From NCBI GenBank assembly GCA_009731425.1, contig AP018794.1:2921960-2985959 (forward strand): a stretch of 64,000 nt of DNA, in the 5' to 3' direction. Positions 36,323-46,271 of the stretch are shown in pieces; the stretch's first letter is position 1, and each line of letters opens with the position of its first letter. The DNA is from Lachnospiraceae bacterium KM106-2. GTDB lineage: Bacteria; Bacillota; Clostridia; Lachnospirales; Lachnospiraceae. Below the pieces are notes generated by a model that worked only from the letters and a program-made list of their open reading frames with translations, did not search any database and was not told the DNA's origin. A program made the translations under genes and the position numbers.

Positions 36323-36640
36323 TTATATGATCGTTCCTACGATATAAACAAAAAATAATATTACTAACAAAATTCCATTCAGGACCACTCCAGCTACTGG
36401 GAATCGATAAAAGACATCTTTCTCTTTTAAGGAAATCAATCCAAGGGATAACCCACCTATCGTCAATAAAAATGCAAGCATTCCGATCAATCCGATATAG
36501 GAAGCCCCTTTCCCTGCTGCTGCACTCGACTGATAACAAAGCGCGATCAAAGTAATCGTAACAAAGCCACCAAATATTACGGAAAGTATTCCTTCGATTG
36601 GATGTGATTTGTCTGTAAATTTATAGCTTCTTTTAGCCAC
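36323..36640 (-). CDS. Small four-helix membrane protein (DUF6142-like)
   Basis: 105 residues with three to four membrane helices (about 17-37, 45-65 and 80-103) and a basic N terminus (MAKRSYKFTDKSHP). It resembles the small DUF6142 proteins of Lachnospiraceae; this is from memory and not checked. The start is GTG at 36640, nine bases after AAAGGAG, overlapping the end of the VanZ-like gene by 8 bp. Function unknown. Confidence 0.65.
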   Translation of the reverse strand: MAKRSYKFTDKSHPIEGILSVIFGGFVTITLIALCYQSSAAAGKGASYIGLIGMLAFLLTIGGLSLGLISLKEKDVFYRFPVAGVVLNGILLVILFFVYIVGTII

Positions 36641-37109
36641 GTCTTCTCGCTCCTTTCGCTGTACTCCTAACTAATCTATAACTAATGGCAAATATGATAT
36701 AACCAACCAATCCGCCAATTGTATTCATAATTAAATCATCAACATCAAAAATACCAAGTTTAGTCGCTAACTGCAATGTCTCAATACAAAGAGACAACTC
36801 AAAGCTTAGCAATGTAATATGAAACCAGTGTCTGGTCTTGCGACATAGCATCGGTAAGAAAAAACCAAATGGGGAAAATGCAAAGATATTTCCTAAAATA
36901 TTTACAATAAAGCTTTCCCACCCAATTAATTGTCGATATTGAATAAAACGTTTAATTTCTTTTAATGGTTCCAAATTATAGCGATAAATACCAGTCCCTA
37001 TTGTCCTTCCATATCGCTCGCTAAAAAAAAGAAAATATGCCATAACGGCAATGTATATAATAAATAGACACCAACCAACTCGATTGATTGCTGCTTTATG
37101 TTTCATCAT
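36633..37109 (-). CDS. VanZ-family membrane protein
   Basis: 158 residues with about four membrane helices. The family signature is clear: YNLEPLKEIKRFI after helix 1, NILGNIFAFSPFGFFLP in the middle, and ETLQLATKLGIFDVDDLIMNTIGGLVGY toward the end. VanZ proteins give low-level teicoplanin resistance in some hosts; the molecular role is poorly understood. Start ATG 37109 (GGAG 10 bases upstream). First gene of a two-gene operon. The host operon next to it also has a VanRS-like pair, but on a separate transcript. Confidence 0.85.
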   Translation of the reverse strand: MMKHKAAINRVGWCLFIIYIAVMAYFLFFSERYGRTIGTGIYRYNLEPLKEIKRFIQYRQLIGWESFIVNILGNIFAFSPFGFFLPMLCRKTRHWFHITLLSFELSLCIETLQLATKLGIFDVDDLIMNTIGGLVGYIIFAISYRLVRSTAKGARRRG

Positions 37110-37147
37110 TCTATTTCAACTCCAATTGTTCCCTTGACAATTATAAT

Positions 37148-37194
37148 CTCCCCCTTGATAATATCATTCTTAAGAAGCATTATCAAGGAGGAGT
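37148..37194. other. Inverted repeat between pheT and the VanZ-like gene
   Basis: CCTTGATAAT (37153-37162) pairs with ATTATCAAGG (37179-37188), and flanking CTCC/GGAG extends the stem. It is about 30 bases past the pheT stop. There is no T run, so it may be a weak terminator of pheT or a site in the VanZ promoter region. Confidence 0.5.
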
Positions 37195-37222
37195 TATTAG
37201 CAATCAATAAAGTATTCTACTA

Positions 37223-39658
37223 TTATTGTCTTAATTCAATTCCTAAGTTCTTCAAACCGTCTACGATCTTATCCATTACAGATGTTACATCTTTATCTTC
37301 TAAAGTACGATCATTTGCACGGAAACTAATAGAGTATGCTACTGATTTATGACCTGCTTTAATTTGAGCACCTTCATAAATATCAAATAACTTGTAGTCT
37401 TCTAAGTGTTTTCCACCATTCTTGCGAATGACTTCTTCAACTTGGCCTACTAAGATATCTTTCTTCATTACCATACTGATATCACGTGTAACCGCTGGGT
37501 ATTTTGCAATACCTTGGAACTTACGTCCGAAGTTAGCACGAGCAACGATCTCTGGCATATCAAGTACTGCGATATAAGCTCTGTCGCCAATTCCATAGTT
37601 ATCTGATACTGCTGGATGAACTTCACCCATGTAACCGATCACAACACCATCATAAATGATGTTTGCCTGACGTCCTGGATGTAAGAAGCTCTTACCTGCG
37701 TTTGGATCATATTCTTCTCTTTGTTTCATTCCTACTTTTTCAAGAAGCTCTTCTACTACACCTTTTAAGCTGAAGAAATCTCCATCTCCATACATACCTA
37801 ATGTAAGCTGTACTCTTTCATCAGGAAGCTCTGTAAGAGGAAGTGCCTTTGGTAAATAGATGTTTGCTAATTCATATAAACGAACATCTTTATTTCTTCT
37901 GTTGTAGTTTGTTGCAAGAGAAGATAACATACCGTTAAGTGGTGATGTTCTCATGATACTGTAATCTTCACCAAGTGGGTTAGAGATTGTGATTACTTTA
38001 CGAAGCTCATCATTTTCTGCGATACATAATTTATCAAATACTTTTGGACTTTCGAATGAGTAAGTCATTGCTTCGCTGAATCCAAAGTTTTCTGCCATAG
38101 TACGAGCAACATTTTCCACACGCATCTTGAAGCTTAATCCGCCTGCTGTAGATGATTTTGGTAATGTTGTAGGGATGTTTGCATATCCGTAGAAACGAGC
38201 TACTTCTTCTGCAAGATCAGCCATACGGTGCAAATCTTGTCTCCAAGAAGGAACAACTACTTCTTTTGTAGCTTCATCATAACCAAGATCGATCTTTTTA
38301 AAGTATCCGATCATAGTTTCTGCATCAATATCAGTTCCTAATAATGCATTGATCTTTTCTGGGCTAAATGGTACACGATTTCCTTCTTTTTTCTTAGGAT
38401 ATACGTCTACACATCCGCCAACTACTTCACCAGCGCCAAGTTCTTCGATCAATTGGCAAGCACGGTTGATCGCATCCATTGCATTGTTTGGATCTAAACC
38501 TTTTTCAAATTTAGAAGAAGCATCTGTTCTTAAACCTAATTTCTTGCTAGAAAGACGGATATTGGTTCCATCGAAGCAAGCTGCTTCAAATAATAAAGTT
38601 TCTACATTATCAGTGATCTTAGAGTTTTCTCCACCCATGATACCAGCGATACCAACTGCTTTCTCTCCATCAGCGATCATAAGCATCGATGGATCTACTT
38701 TTCTTACCTGGCCATCAAGAGTTTCGAATTCTTCGCCTTCATTTGCGCGACGAACGATGATCTTATTTCCTGCAATTGTAGATAAGTCATAAGCATGCAT
38801 TGGTTGAGCGAATTCTTCCATTACATAGTTTGTGATATCAACGATGTTATTGATTGGACGGATTCCACAAGCTGCAAGACGTCTTTGCATCCACTCTGGA
38901 GATGGTCCGATCTTGATGTTCTTTACAACACGTCCGATGTAACGTGGGCAAAGATCAGCATCTTTGATTTCAACTGAGATATAATCAGAAGCTTTTTCAT
39001 TATTTCCAGTTTCTTTTACCACTGGAGGGATGAATTCTTTTCCGAATGTAGCAGCTGCTTCTCTTGCTAAACCGATCATGCTGAAACAGTCTACACGGTT
39101 AGAAGTGATCTCATATTCAAATACAGAATCTCTTAATCCTAATACTTCTACTGCATCGGAACCGATCTTAGCATCTTTGTAATCTGGGTTATCGCTTAAG
39201 ATATAAAGTCCACTCTCTGGAGCATCAGGGTACATGTCTCTGCTAGAACCTAATTCTTCAACAGAACACATCATACCATTTGATGGTACTCCACGTAATT
39301 TACCTTTTTTGATCTTAACTCCGCCAGGAACTTTTGCGCCATCATGTCCGCAGGCAACTCTTCCGCCGTCTAATACAACAACAACTTTAGCGCCTTCTTT
39401 TACATTTGGTGCACCAGTAACGATTTGGATTTCTTCTCCCTCTTCGCTAATCTGAACTTGGCAGATTACTAATTTATCAGCATCTGGGTGCTTTTCAATT
39501 TTATTAACACGACCAACGATGATCTTATCAAGACCGTCATCAAGTCTTTCAAATCCTTCTACTTTTGATCCAGATAATGTCATGGCATCCATGTATTCTT
39601 GATCTGTCACATTTAAATCCGGTACATATGCTTTTATCCATGATAAAGGTGAATTCAT
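37223..39658 (-). CDS. pheT: Phenylalanyl-tRNA synthetase beta subunit
   Basis: 811 residues, full length. It begins MNSPLSWIKAYVPDL. An EMAP-type tRNA-binding domain comes first (about 40-150, with HPDADKLVICQVQ). The B3/B4 editing domain contains MHAYDLSTIAGNKI, then a B5 domain, the catalytic-like core (NPLGEDYSIMRTSPLNGML) and the C-terminal FDX-ACB anticodon-binding domain (YPAVTRDISMV). It forms an alpha2-beta2 enzyme with PheS. ATG after AGGAGG, 25 bp downstream of pheS. Confidence 0.97.
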   Translation of the reverse strand: MNSPLSWIKAYVPDLNVTDQEYMDAMTLSGSKVEGFERLDDGLDKIIVGRVNKIEKHPDADKLVICQVQISEEGEEIQIVTGAPNVKEGAKVVVVLDGGRVACGHDGAKVPGGVKIKKGKLRGVPSNGMMCSVEELGSSRDMYPDAPESGLYILSDNPDYKDAKIGSDAVEVLGLRDSVFEYEITSNRVDCFSMIGLAREAAATFGKEFIPPVVKETGNNEKASDYISVEIKDADLCPRYIGRVVKNIKIGPSPEWMQRRLAACGIRPINNIVDITNYVMEEFAQPMHAYDLSTIAGNKIIVRRANEGEEFETLDGQVRKVDPSMLMIADGEKAVGIAGIMGGENSKITDNVETLLFEAACFDGTNIRLSSKKLGLRTDASSKFEKGLDPNNAMDAINRACQLIEELGAGEVVGGCVDVYPKKKEGNRVPFSPEKINALLGTDIDAETMIGYFKKIDLGYDEATKEVVVPSWRQDLHRMADLAEEVARFYGYANIPTTLPKSSTAGGLSFKMRVENVARTMAENFGFSEAMTYSFESPKVFDKLCIAENDELRKVITISNPLGEDYSIMRTSPLNGMLSSLATNYNRRNKDVRLYELANIYLPKALPLTELPDERVQLTLGMYGDGDFFSLKGVVEELLEKVGMKQREEYDPNAGKSFLHPGRQANIIYDGVVIGYMGEVHPAVSDNYGIGDRAYIAVLDMPEIVARANFGRKFQGIAKYPAVTRDISMVMKKDILVGQVEEVIRKNGGKHLEDYKLFDIYEGAQIKAGHKSVAYSISFRANDRTLEDKDVTSVMDKIVDGLKNLGIELRQ

Positions 39659-39683
39659 GATTTACTACCTCCTATTTATTCGA

Positions 39684-40703
39684 TTAGAATTGATTTAAGA
39701 AACGAGTATCATTTTCGTACAATAATCTCATATCATCAATTTCATATTTTAATAATGCAATTCTCTCTAAACCTACACCGAAAGCGAATCCTGAATATTC
39801 TTCTGGATCGATTCCACGCATTTCAAGAACTTTTGGATGAACCATACCACAGCCAAGGATTTCAATCCATCCTTCGCCTTTACAGAAACGACATCCTTTT
39901 CCACCACATTTGAAACAAGTAACATCCATTTCTGCACTTGGTTCTGTGAATGGGAAGTGATGAGGTCTGAATTTAACCTTTGTATCTTCTCCAAATAATT
40001 CTTTTGCAAATTCAGCTAAAGTTCCTTTTAAATCAGCAAATGTAATATTCTTATCGATTACAAGACCTTCAATCTGGTGGAATGATGGTGAATGTGTTGC
40101 ATCTACTTCATCCGAACGGAATGCACGTCCTGGAGAGATCATACGGATTGGAAGCTTTCCAGTTTCCATCTCATGAACCTGAACAGAAGATGTCTGTGTA
40201 CGTAATAAGATGTCATTATTGATATAGAAAGTATCCTGTTCATCCTTAGCAGGGTGATTAGCTGGAATATTTAAAGCTTCGAATACATAGTAATCGTAAT
40301 CGATTTCTGGACCTTCTACTACTTCATATCCCATACCAACGAAGATACGTTCTACTTCTTCTAAAGCGATCGTATTTGGATGACGATGTCCTAACATTGG
40401 TTTCTTAGCTGGTAAAGTTACATCGATTGTTTCTGATTTGATCTTTGCTTCTAATGCAGCTTTTGCAAATGCAGTCTTTTTCTCTTCTAATCTTTCTTCG
40501 ATAGCTGCTCTTGCTTCATTTACAAGCTGACCTACCTTTGGACGATCCTCTGGTGCAACCTCTTTCATTGATTTTAATACTGACGTTAATTCGCCTTTCT
40601 TTCCAAGGAAAGATACACGGATATCATTTAATTTATCCATGTTTTCTGAGGAATGAATTTGGCCTAATGCCTCATCCATAATTCGTTGTAATTTTTCTTT
40701 CAT
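39684..40703 (-). CDS. pheS: Phenylalanyl-tRNA synthetase alpha subunit
   Basis: 339 residues, usual length. N-terminal coiled-coil arm (about 1-85), then the class II core with GHRHPN, LLRTQTSSVQVH (motif 2 region), SPSFHQIEGLVID and FGVGLERIALLKY (motif 3). A CFKCGGKGCRFCKG zinc-ribbon-like insert is present. It charges tRNA-Phe together with PheT. AAAGGAG lies before ATG 40703. Transcription passes through the T-box leader upstream. Confidence 0.97.
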   Translation of the reverse strand: MKEKLQRIMDEALGQIHSSENMDKLNDIRVSFLGKKGELTSVLKSMKEVAPEDRPKVGQLVNEARAAIEERLEEKKTAFAKAALEAKIKSETIDVTLPAKKPMLGHRHPNTIALEEVERIFVGMGYEVVEGPEIDYDYYVFEALNIPANHPAKDEQDTFYINNDILLRTQTSSVQVHEMETGKLPIRMISPGRAFRSDEVDATHSPSFHQIEGLVIDKNITFADLKGTLAEFAKELFGEDTKVKFRPHHFPFTEPSAEMDVTCFKCGGKGCRFCKGEGWIEILGCGMVHPKVLEMRGIDPEEYSGFAFGVGLERIALLKYEIDDMRLLYENDTRFLNQF

Positions 40704-40756
40704 GGTGAAACTCCTTTCATAAATGCGATTTTAACAGGGACGAAATACTAATGTAC

Positions 40757-41064
40757 AATAAAAAAACGCCCCTAACAAAACAAGGGACGGACTAATTCAT
40801 TAACCTCCGCGGTACCACCCTAATTCTTCTTGCTTAATTATTTAAGCTAAGAAGCACTTAGTTTACATACGTAACGTGCATGACTCGTCATCTCCTACTT
40901 CATGTTCAAAGATGAAGCTCCAGTGGGAATATCAATCACTATCAGAACTTAAAGAAGCTTTCAGCCGATGACTTCTTCTCTCTGCAAGGAAATAGTAATC
41001 TAGTCTGCCAAATGGCAGTCACCTTCATCGCTTTTACTTATATTATAAGCATAATTTATTACTA
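40757..41064 (-). promoter_or_regulatory. T-box leader of pheST with Phe (UUC) specifier
   Basis: About 300 nt on the minus strand. The T-box sequence AGGGTGGTACCGCGG is at 40807-40821. A specifier-loop end (GATATTC then CCACTGGAGC) places codon TTC at 40927-40929. The terminator CGTCCCT/AGGGGCG is at 40767-40789 with a T run. Uncharged tRNA-Phe would pair with the specifier and stabilise the antiterminator, allowing pheST transcription. The phenylalanine codon agrees with the downstream genes. Confidence 0.93.
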
Positions 41065-41070
41065 TTATAT

Positions 41071-41098
41071 ATTCTAGCATATCTTTTGACACTGTCAA
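41071..41098 (-). promoter_or_regulatory. Promoter of the pheST T-box operon
   Basis: -35 TTGACA (41093-41098), 16-bp spacer, extended -10 TGCTAGAAT (TAGAAT at 41071-41076). The start is predicted near 41064. Confidence 0.75.
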
Positions 41099-41207
41099 GC
41101 ATATTGTTCACAAAATTGTAATAATGTCACAAATTGTCCAATATAATATTGCTTTATCTTTTTACATATAATATCATGGAACGAAATAATGTAAAATGAG
41201 GTCAACT

Positions 41208-42050
41208 ATGCTTATACAAACAAGTATTCGTTTAATTAAGACATCTCTTGCAAAATTTAGAGATGATTTTGTCGGAGTATTTTCTGCGCAAGCAGCTTTC
41301 TTTATAATATTATCTTTCTTCCCATTTTTAATGTGTCTGCTTACGCTATTACAATACCTTCCTATCGGTGAGAGTTTCTTAATGCAGACGATCACAGACA
41401 TTATGCCATCAGCGCTCCATTCTTTCATTATCATGATCATTAGTGAGATTTACGATAATGCAGGTGGAACGATCATCAGCGTAACTGTCATCACAGCAAT
41501 GTGGTCGGCCTCCAAAGGATTCCTTGCCATCGTCCGAGGTCTCAATAAGATTTATGATATTAATGAAACAAGAAACTATTTTAAACTTCGCTTTATTTCT
41601 GCCATCTACACATTTATCTTTGCAATCTTGATCATGATCACACTTGGTTTTCTCGTATTTGGTAACCGCCTCTATATCTGGGTCGTTAATGCGGTCCCAC
41701 TATTAGAAGATCTCGCTTTATTGATCATCAGCTTGCGAACCATTGGCAGTTTATTTATCTTAATTGGATTCTTCCTGTTATTATATATTTTTATTCCCAA
41801 CAGGAAGACAAAATTTTTTGCAGAACTTCCAGGTGCCATTCTTTCAGCCACTGGCTGGTTATTGTTCTCTTATCTCTATAGCTTTTATATTGATAATATG
41901 TCAAACATGTCTGCCACCTATGGAAGCCTGACCGCCATTGTTTTATTAATGTTGTGGTTGTACTTCTGTATGTATATCTTATTCATCGGTGCGGAATGTA
42001 ATGTCTTAATTCGAACATTTAGTGAAGAAAAATTGATCAAGAAAAAATAA
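41208..42050 (+). CDS. YihY/BrkB-family membrane protein
   Basis: 280 residues with six membrane helices. Family hallmarks: an early DDFVGVFSAQAAFFIILSFFPFL helix, MWSASKGFLAIVRGLNKIYD in the centre, and SATYGSLTAIVLLMLWLYFCMYILFIGAECN at the end. Once mis-annotated as ribonuclease BN; the real function is unresolved. ATG at 41208 follows TGAGGT and is preferred to the ATG four codons earlier. Ends in a strong terminator. Single gene. Confidence 0.88.
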   Translation: MLIQTSIRLIKTSLAKFRDDFVGVFSAQAAFFIILSFFPFLMCLLTLLQYLPIGESFLMQTITDIMPSALHSFIIMIISEIYDNAGGTIISVTVITAMWSASKGFLAIVRGLNKIYDINETRNYFKLRFISAIYTFIFAILIMITLGFLVFGNRLYIWVVNAVPLLEDLALLIISLRTIGSLFILIGFFLLLYIFIPNRKTKFFAELPGAILSATGWLLFSYLYSFYIDNMSNMSATYGSLTAIVLLMLWLYFCMYILFIGAECNVLIRTFSEEKLIKKK

Positions 42051-42059
42051 CATTTATGT

Positions 42060-42099
42060 AAAGAGCCAAATCTATTCCTTTGACTAGATTTGGCTCTTT
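42060..42099. terminator. Bidirectional terminator, yihY-like / FtsX-type permease
   Basis: AAAGAGCCAAATCTA (42060-42074) pairs perfectly with TAGATTTGGCTCTTT (42085-42099), then T5 on the plus strand. Confidence 0.9.
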
Positions 42100-42101
42100 T
42101 T

Positions 42102-44648
42102 CTAATGATCACTATGCAGTTGTTCTATGATACTCTTTTTGCAAAAGATACGGTACATGATGATTGGAAGTCCCATAACAACCACGACTAAGAACGGAAT
42201 ACTGCATAAGATCGGCATGATCGAATAATGTGGCTCGAAGAAAAAGGTCTCTCCCTCCATTGTATTAACAATACGATTCTGTATCATCTTATCTACAACG
42301 ATTGCAAATACAACCGTAGCTGCCGCATAAATACTTCCTTCAATCGCTAACATTGACTTTAACTGCCTGCCTGTCATTCCAATCGATCTTAGTACTGCAA
42401 ACTGATTTCTCCTTGCCAGAATGGAGGCGATCATGACTCCTGTAAAGTTAAGAATCCCAATAAGACCTACGACGACTGCTAATCCCCCACCGATCACTTT
42501 ATACATATTAACGAGGCCCTCGACCTCGCTTCGATAGGATGCTTTCGTTTTGTACTCAAGATTTGGTTCTTTTGTCTTCATATAGTGCTGAAGCCATCTG
42601 CTTAATGCTTTTCGTTTTGAACGTTTCACATCTGCGATCACTCGTAATGCCTTTCGATGCGGATATATCTTCTTAAATTCTTTTGTTGGAAGAACGAAAT
42701 CGACTCCAAGCACATTTGACTGCTTTGGTCCGATCGTATAAGGGATTTCATCGATCAATCCCATCACTTTATAATACTTTTTCTTTCCCGAAGGAGTATG
42801 GATCGTCACCTTATCTCCAACTTCATACCATTTTCGATCTCCATCTTTACTACATAAAATATAGTTTCCCGTATCCCATTTCGCTTGATCAAATGTTCCC
42901 TCGCTTAATGGGATCTTTGACATACCGATTCGATCTACCCCAGTTACTGTACTCTGTATCTCTCTATTTTCTTCAATCTCTTTTAAGATATAATCTATCT
43001 TATATTCTTTGAAATTCTTCTGAATCTTCTTACTATGAATGATTTCTTCCACAACCTTAGCAAACTTTGGATCATCCATTTTCTGCAATTGCTCCGCCAT
43101 ATAGATAACTCCATAATTCTTGATACCCGGCTGCTTCTTAAACTCACGGATAAACGTTTCACTTACTCCATCACAGACCGCCATAACCCCTGGATGATTC
43201 ACGCTTCCATCGGTAATCGTATAATCATTACTAATTTCACTCGATACATAGGTATTAAAATTAAATCCACTAATTATGGTATAGATAATATTTAGTAAGA
43301 TCAAACATAACGATAATGAAATAATAACTAAAATGAATTTCCACTTTTCCCTTACTATATTGGATACTGCCATATAATGAGGTGTTATCTTATGACTTCT
43401 CTTTGCTTTTCGTTTTCTATATCTATTCGATACTTCATTTTTATTAATTGCTTCTAGTGGTGAAGCCTTTTCTGCGATCCGACACGGCCTGATACTGCTG
43501 ATATATACTGTAGCAATTGCAAATATGGCTCCTGCCAGGAATATAAGTGGACTATTACTGATCACGGCTGTCTTATCGATTCGATAATCCATATTCTGCA
43601 TGGTCCATGGTGCCAACACACATCCTAGTCCCCAACCGATTGCTAAACCAATGGGAATTCCCAACACACACAAATACATCGCTTGCTTCCTCACAATACG
43701 ATGGAGCTGTTTCTTGGTTGTGCCGATAGTCTTAAGTAATGCATAACTTCGAATATCGGCATAGACATTAATATAGAAAATATTATAGATGATCAGATAA
43801 CCGGCTAACATCATCAGTACGATCGCTGCTGCTATATCCTTCTTCTTGTTCTTACTTAAGTTATTCTGCGTGAAAGCTGAATTGACCGTAGCCTCTGCAC
43901 CGTCTTTTATCTGCACTCTTTTTTTCAACTTCCTTAGTTTCTCTTTTACGTGATGAGAATTACGAAACTTAAAATCGCAGCGAATCATTCCTGCATAAGA
44001 ATCCTTTCCTTCTTTTAGCTTTTGCGTCATGGTCTTATGAGCAACTGGTGCTACTTTATCACTAAAGGCTCGTGACACAAGAATATGCTGAATGCTAGCA
44101 ACCTTATCCCCTTGCCAGTACCCGCAAAGCCGAAATACCTTTTGGCATCTCTGCTCTTCTTTATCATAGACAATGGTTATCTTTTCACCGATTTTAGCTT
44201 TAACGCCTAATGCTTTTAGTAATAGAGTACTCATTGCAATCTCATCCGACTTTTGCGGCATGCGTCCGATCGTTGGATAGACAAAACTATTTCTCGCATC
44301 CTCCTCTTGCATGTAATCAATCTCTGTCTCGTAAGCTCTTAATTTTGAGTTTAACGCCTGGGAGATATAGATTTGATATGTAACATCTGTGATCTCAGGA
44401 TCTTTTTTAAGTTTCTGGTACTGTTCATAACTTAAGTAATCATAATGTGCATGAGAAGTATCCTGATTCATTCGCATTACGTATTGGTTCTGCGTCTTTA
44501 TCATCGTTCCTGTAATGGAAAATAAGGATGTAAATAACACCGTCGTTAAGATAATCCCCATGATCGTAATGAAGTTACGAATTTGATTTACCTTCAATGT
44601 CCGAATGGAATAGCGATCGATCACCTTCTTATTTTTCACCTTATGCAT
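42102..44648 (-). CDS. FtsX/MacB-type ABC permease
   Basis: 848 residues. One N-terminal helix (about 25-48) precedes a large outer domain. Three helices (about 270-390), a second N-terminal-type helix (about 436-460), another outer domain and three C-terminal helices (about 720-840) complete two FtsX repeats. The helix-bundle motif YALLKTIGTTKKQLHRIVRKQAM and its counterpart FAVLRSIGMTGRQLKSMLAIEG are the expected coupling segments. It overlaps the ATPase gene by 8 bp. Mechanotransmission-type transporter, probably for peptide antibiotic response or release; cargo unknown. Confidence 0.88.
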   Translation of the reverse strand: MHKVKNKKVIDRYSIRTLKVNQIRNFITIMGIILTTVLFTSLFSITGTMIKTQNQYVMRMNQDTSHAHYDYLSYEQYQKLKKDPEITDVTYQIYISQALNSKLRAYETEIDYMQEEDARNSFVYPTIGRMPQKSDEIAMSTLLLKALGVKAKIGEKITIVYDKEEQRCQKVFRLCGYWQGDKVASIQHILVSRAFSDKVAPVAHKTMTQKLKEGKDSYAGMIRCDFKFRNSHHVKEKLRKLKKRVQIKDGAEATVNSAFTQNNLSKNKKKDIAAAIVLMMLAGYLIIYNIFYINVYADIRSYALLKTIGTTKKQLHRIVRKQAMYLCVLGIPIGLAIGWGLGCVLAPWTMQNMDYRIDKTAVISNSPLIFLAGAIFAIATVYISSIRPCRIAEKASPLEAINKNEVSNRYRKRKAKRSHKITPHYMAVSNIVREKWKFILVIISLSLCLILLNIIYTIISGFNFNTYVSSEISNDYTITDGSVNHPGVMAVCDGVSETFIREFKKQPGIKNYGVIYMAEQLQKMDDPKFAKVVEEIIHSKKIQKNFKEYKIDYILKEIEENREIQSTVTGVDRIGMSKIPLSEGTFDQAKWDTGNYILCSKDGDRKWYEVGDKVTIHTPSGKKKYYKVMGLIDEIPYTIGPKQSNVLGVDFVLPTKEFKKIYPHRKALRVIADVKRSKRKALSRWLQHYMKTKEPNLEYKTKASYRSEVEGLVNMYKVIGGGLAVVVGLIGILNFTGVMIASILARRNQFAVLRSIGMTGRQLKSMLAIEGSIYAAATVVFAIVVDKMIQNRIVNTMEGETFFFEPHYSIMPILCSIPFLVVVVMGLPIIMYRIFCKKSIIEQLHSDH

Positions 44649-45321
44649 GTATCATACCACCTTTAAGCTTTCCATCCTCAATTCGTATAATTTGGTCCGC
44701 AACTTGTGCAATCTCTTCATTATGTGTGATCATTACTACAGTCTGTCCATAACGATCACTTATCACACGTAGTAATGAGACCACATCCTGACTTGTATTA
44801 CTGTCTAAGTTTCCTGTTGGTTCATCAGCCAAAATAATGGAGGGTTTCGTCGCAAGCGCTCTTGCAATTGCAACCCTCTGCTGTTGTCCACCTGATAGCT
44901 GTGTCGGGAAACTGTCTCTCTTCTTCTCTAGGCCAAGACCCTTTATAATTTCATCTATATAAGATTGATCAATGTTGTTTCCATCTAATTCAATTGGTAA
45001 TACGATATTCTCATACACATTTAAAACAGGAACCAGATTAAATGACTGAAATACAAATCCTATTTTTCTTCTTCGAAAGATTGTAAGCTCTTCTTCTTTT
45101 AATCGATAGCTTTCCTTTCCATCTACAAATACCTTTCCTGATGTGGGACGGTCTAATCCTCCCAATAAATGAAGCAACGTGGACTTTCCGCTACCACTTG
45201 TACCGACAACTGCAATAAATTTTCCTTTTTCAATTTCGATGCTGATTCCATCAACAGCCTTTACTGCATTTTCTCCATGACCATATTCTTTTATTAAATT
45301 AATCGTCTGTAAAATCTTCAT
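44641..45321 (-). CDS. ABC ATPase of MacB/LolD type
   Basis: 226 residues. Walker [20 protein letters not shown]-loop [16 protein letters not shown], signature [16 protein letters not shown], Walker [14 protein letters not shown] and switch His [10 protein letters not shown]. This subfamily partners FtsX-type permeases; its partner is the next gene. Start ATG 45321 with TAGGAG eight bases upstream; the upstream frame to 45375 is unneeded. Preceded by the kinase gene. Confidence 0.92.
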   Translation of the reverse strand: MKILQTINLIKEYGHGENAVKAVDGISIEIEKGKFIAVVGTSGSGKSTLLHLLGGLDRPTSGKVFVDGKESYRLKEEELTIFRRRKIGFVFQSFNLVPVLNVYENIVLPIELDGNNIDQSYIDEIIKGLGLEKKRDSFPTQLSGGQQQRVAIARALATKPSIILADEPTGNLDSNTSQDVVSLLRVISDRYGQTVVMITHNEEIAQVADQIIRIEDGKLKGGMIHA

Positions 45322-45416
45322 GGCAATCGCTCCTATATGTAACTCTCTGTTCCTATTGTCCACTTTATCATACAATCCTTGCCATAATCTTTCCCCAATC
45401 TGTCACTTTTGAAAGA

Positions 45417-46271
45417 TTATAATCCACAATTTCCACTAGGAAGATATAATGCCATGATCGTTCCCTTTGGTTTGTTTGGCATTGCCTTCATATATCCATG
45501 CTGTTTACTTATGATCTCTCTTGCAAGAAATAATCCAATCCCGATACCATCCTTTTGCTGTACAGATGGGCTGCGATAAAATCGCTGAAATACCTTTTCT
45601 CTCTCTTGCTCTAGAATTCCAATTCCCTGATCTTCTACTGTGATCCTTGTATACATCTCATACTGTTTTACACGCAAGTAAATGTCGGTTCCTTCCTCCG
45701 AATACTTAATGGCATTGTCAAGTGCATTATATAGTGCTTCTGAAGTCCATTTTAAGTCGTAAACTGCGTTCTCTTCTTTGTCTATCTCATTATGTACTGT
45801 AATCTTTTTATGTGCTGCTTTTTGCACACATTCCTCATACACATTTTCAAGTAATGGTGCTACTTTCTGTGCGATCGGATTCATCTGAATGGTCTCACTC
45901 TCTAATCTTGACATTTTAATCAATGCCTGAATTAGGAACTCTAATTTATCTGCCTGCTTTCGAATCTGCTCTACATATTCATTGGGGCCATCCTCGCTCT
46001 GCTCCTCAAGCAATTGAGAGTACAACTTAATATTTGCAAGCGGTGTTCTTGTCTGGTGAGAGATATCTGAAACCAGTTCCTTCATACTTTTTCGTTCTTC
46101 CTCAACATTGTCTAATGACATCTTTGATGCGGTAAGGTACTGTCTCCATTTACATTCTAATTGCGATAAGACACTCTCATCATAATTCACCTCATTAAAC
46201 TCTCCTCTGATCGCATCGTCGATCATCTGATTAAGGCGCTTATATTCATATCGTCTTCTGAAGATTCTCAT
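45417..46271 (-). CDS. Sensor histidine kinase lacking membrane helices
   Basis: 284 residues. It starts MRIFRRRYEYKRLNQMIDDA, and no hydrophobic segment long enough to cross a membrane is visible. HisKA has LVSDISHQTRTPLANIKLY (phospho-His). HATPase has NALDNAIKYS, DQGIGI and GIGIGLFLA. Starts within the last codons of the response regulator gene (ATGA overlap). Probably a soluble kinase that senses through the neighbouring ABC permease, or by another cytoplasmic cue; that mechanism is inference. Confidence 0.85.
   Translation of the reverse strand: MRIFRRRYEYKRLNQMIDDAIRGEFNEVNYDESVLSQLECKWRQYLTASKMSLDNVEEERKSMKELVSDISHQTRTPLANIKLYSQLLEEQSEDGPNEYVEQIRKQADKLEFLIQALIKMSRLESETIQMNPIAQKVAPLLENVYEECVQKAAHKKITVHNEIDKEENAVYDLKWTSEALYNALDNAIKYSEEGTDIYLRVKQYEMYTRITVEDQGIGILEQEREKVFQRFYRSPSVQQKDGIGIGLFLAREIISKQHGYMKAMPNKPKGTIMALYLPSGNCGL

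Noticed and set aside
36249..36539. 96-residue minus-strand frame overlapping the DUF6142-like gene
   Set aside because: It covers the terminator and reads the membrane-protein gene in another frame; the 105-residue frame has the ribosome site and coherent helices.
38349..38792. 147-residue plus-strand reading frame
   Set aside because: Antisense inside pheT, whose protein is intact and conserved; no start signal.
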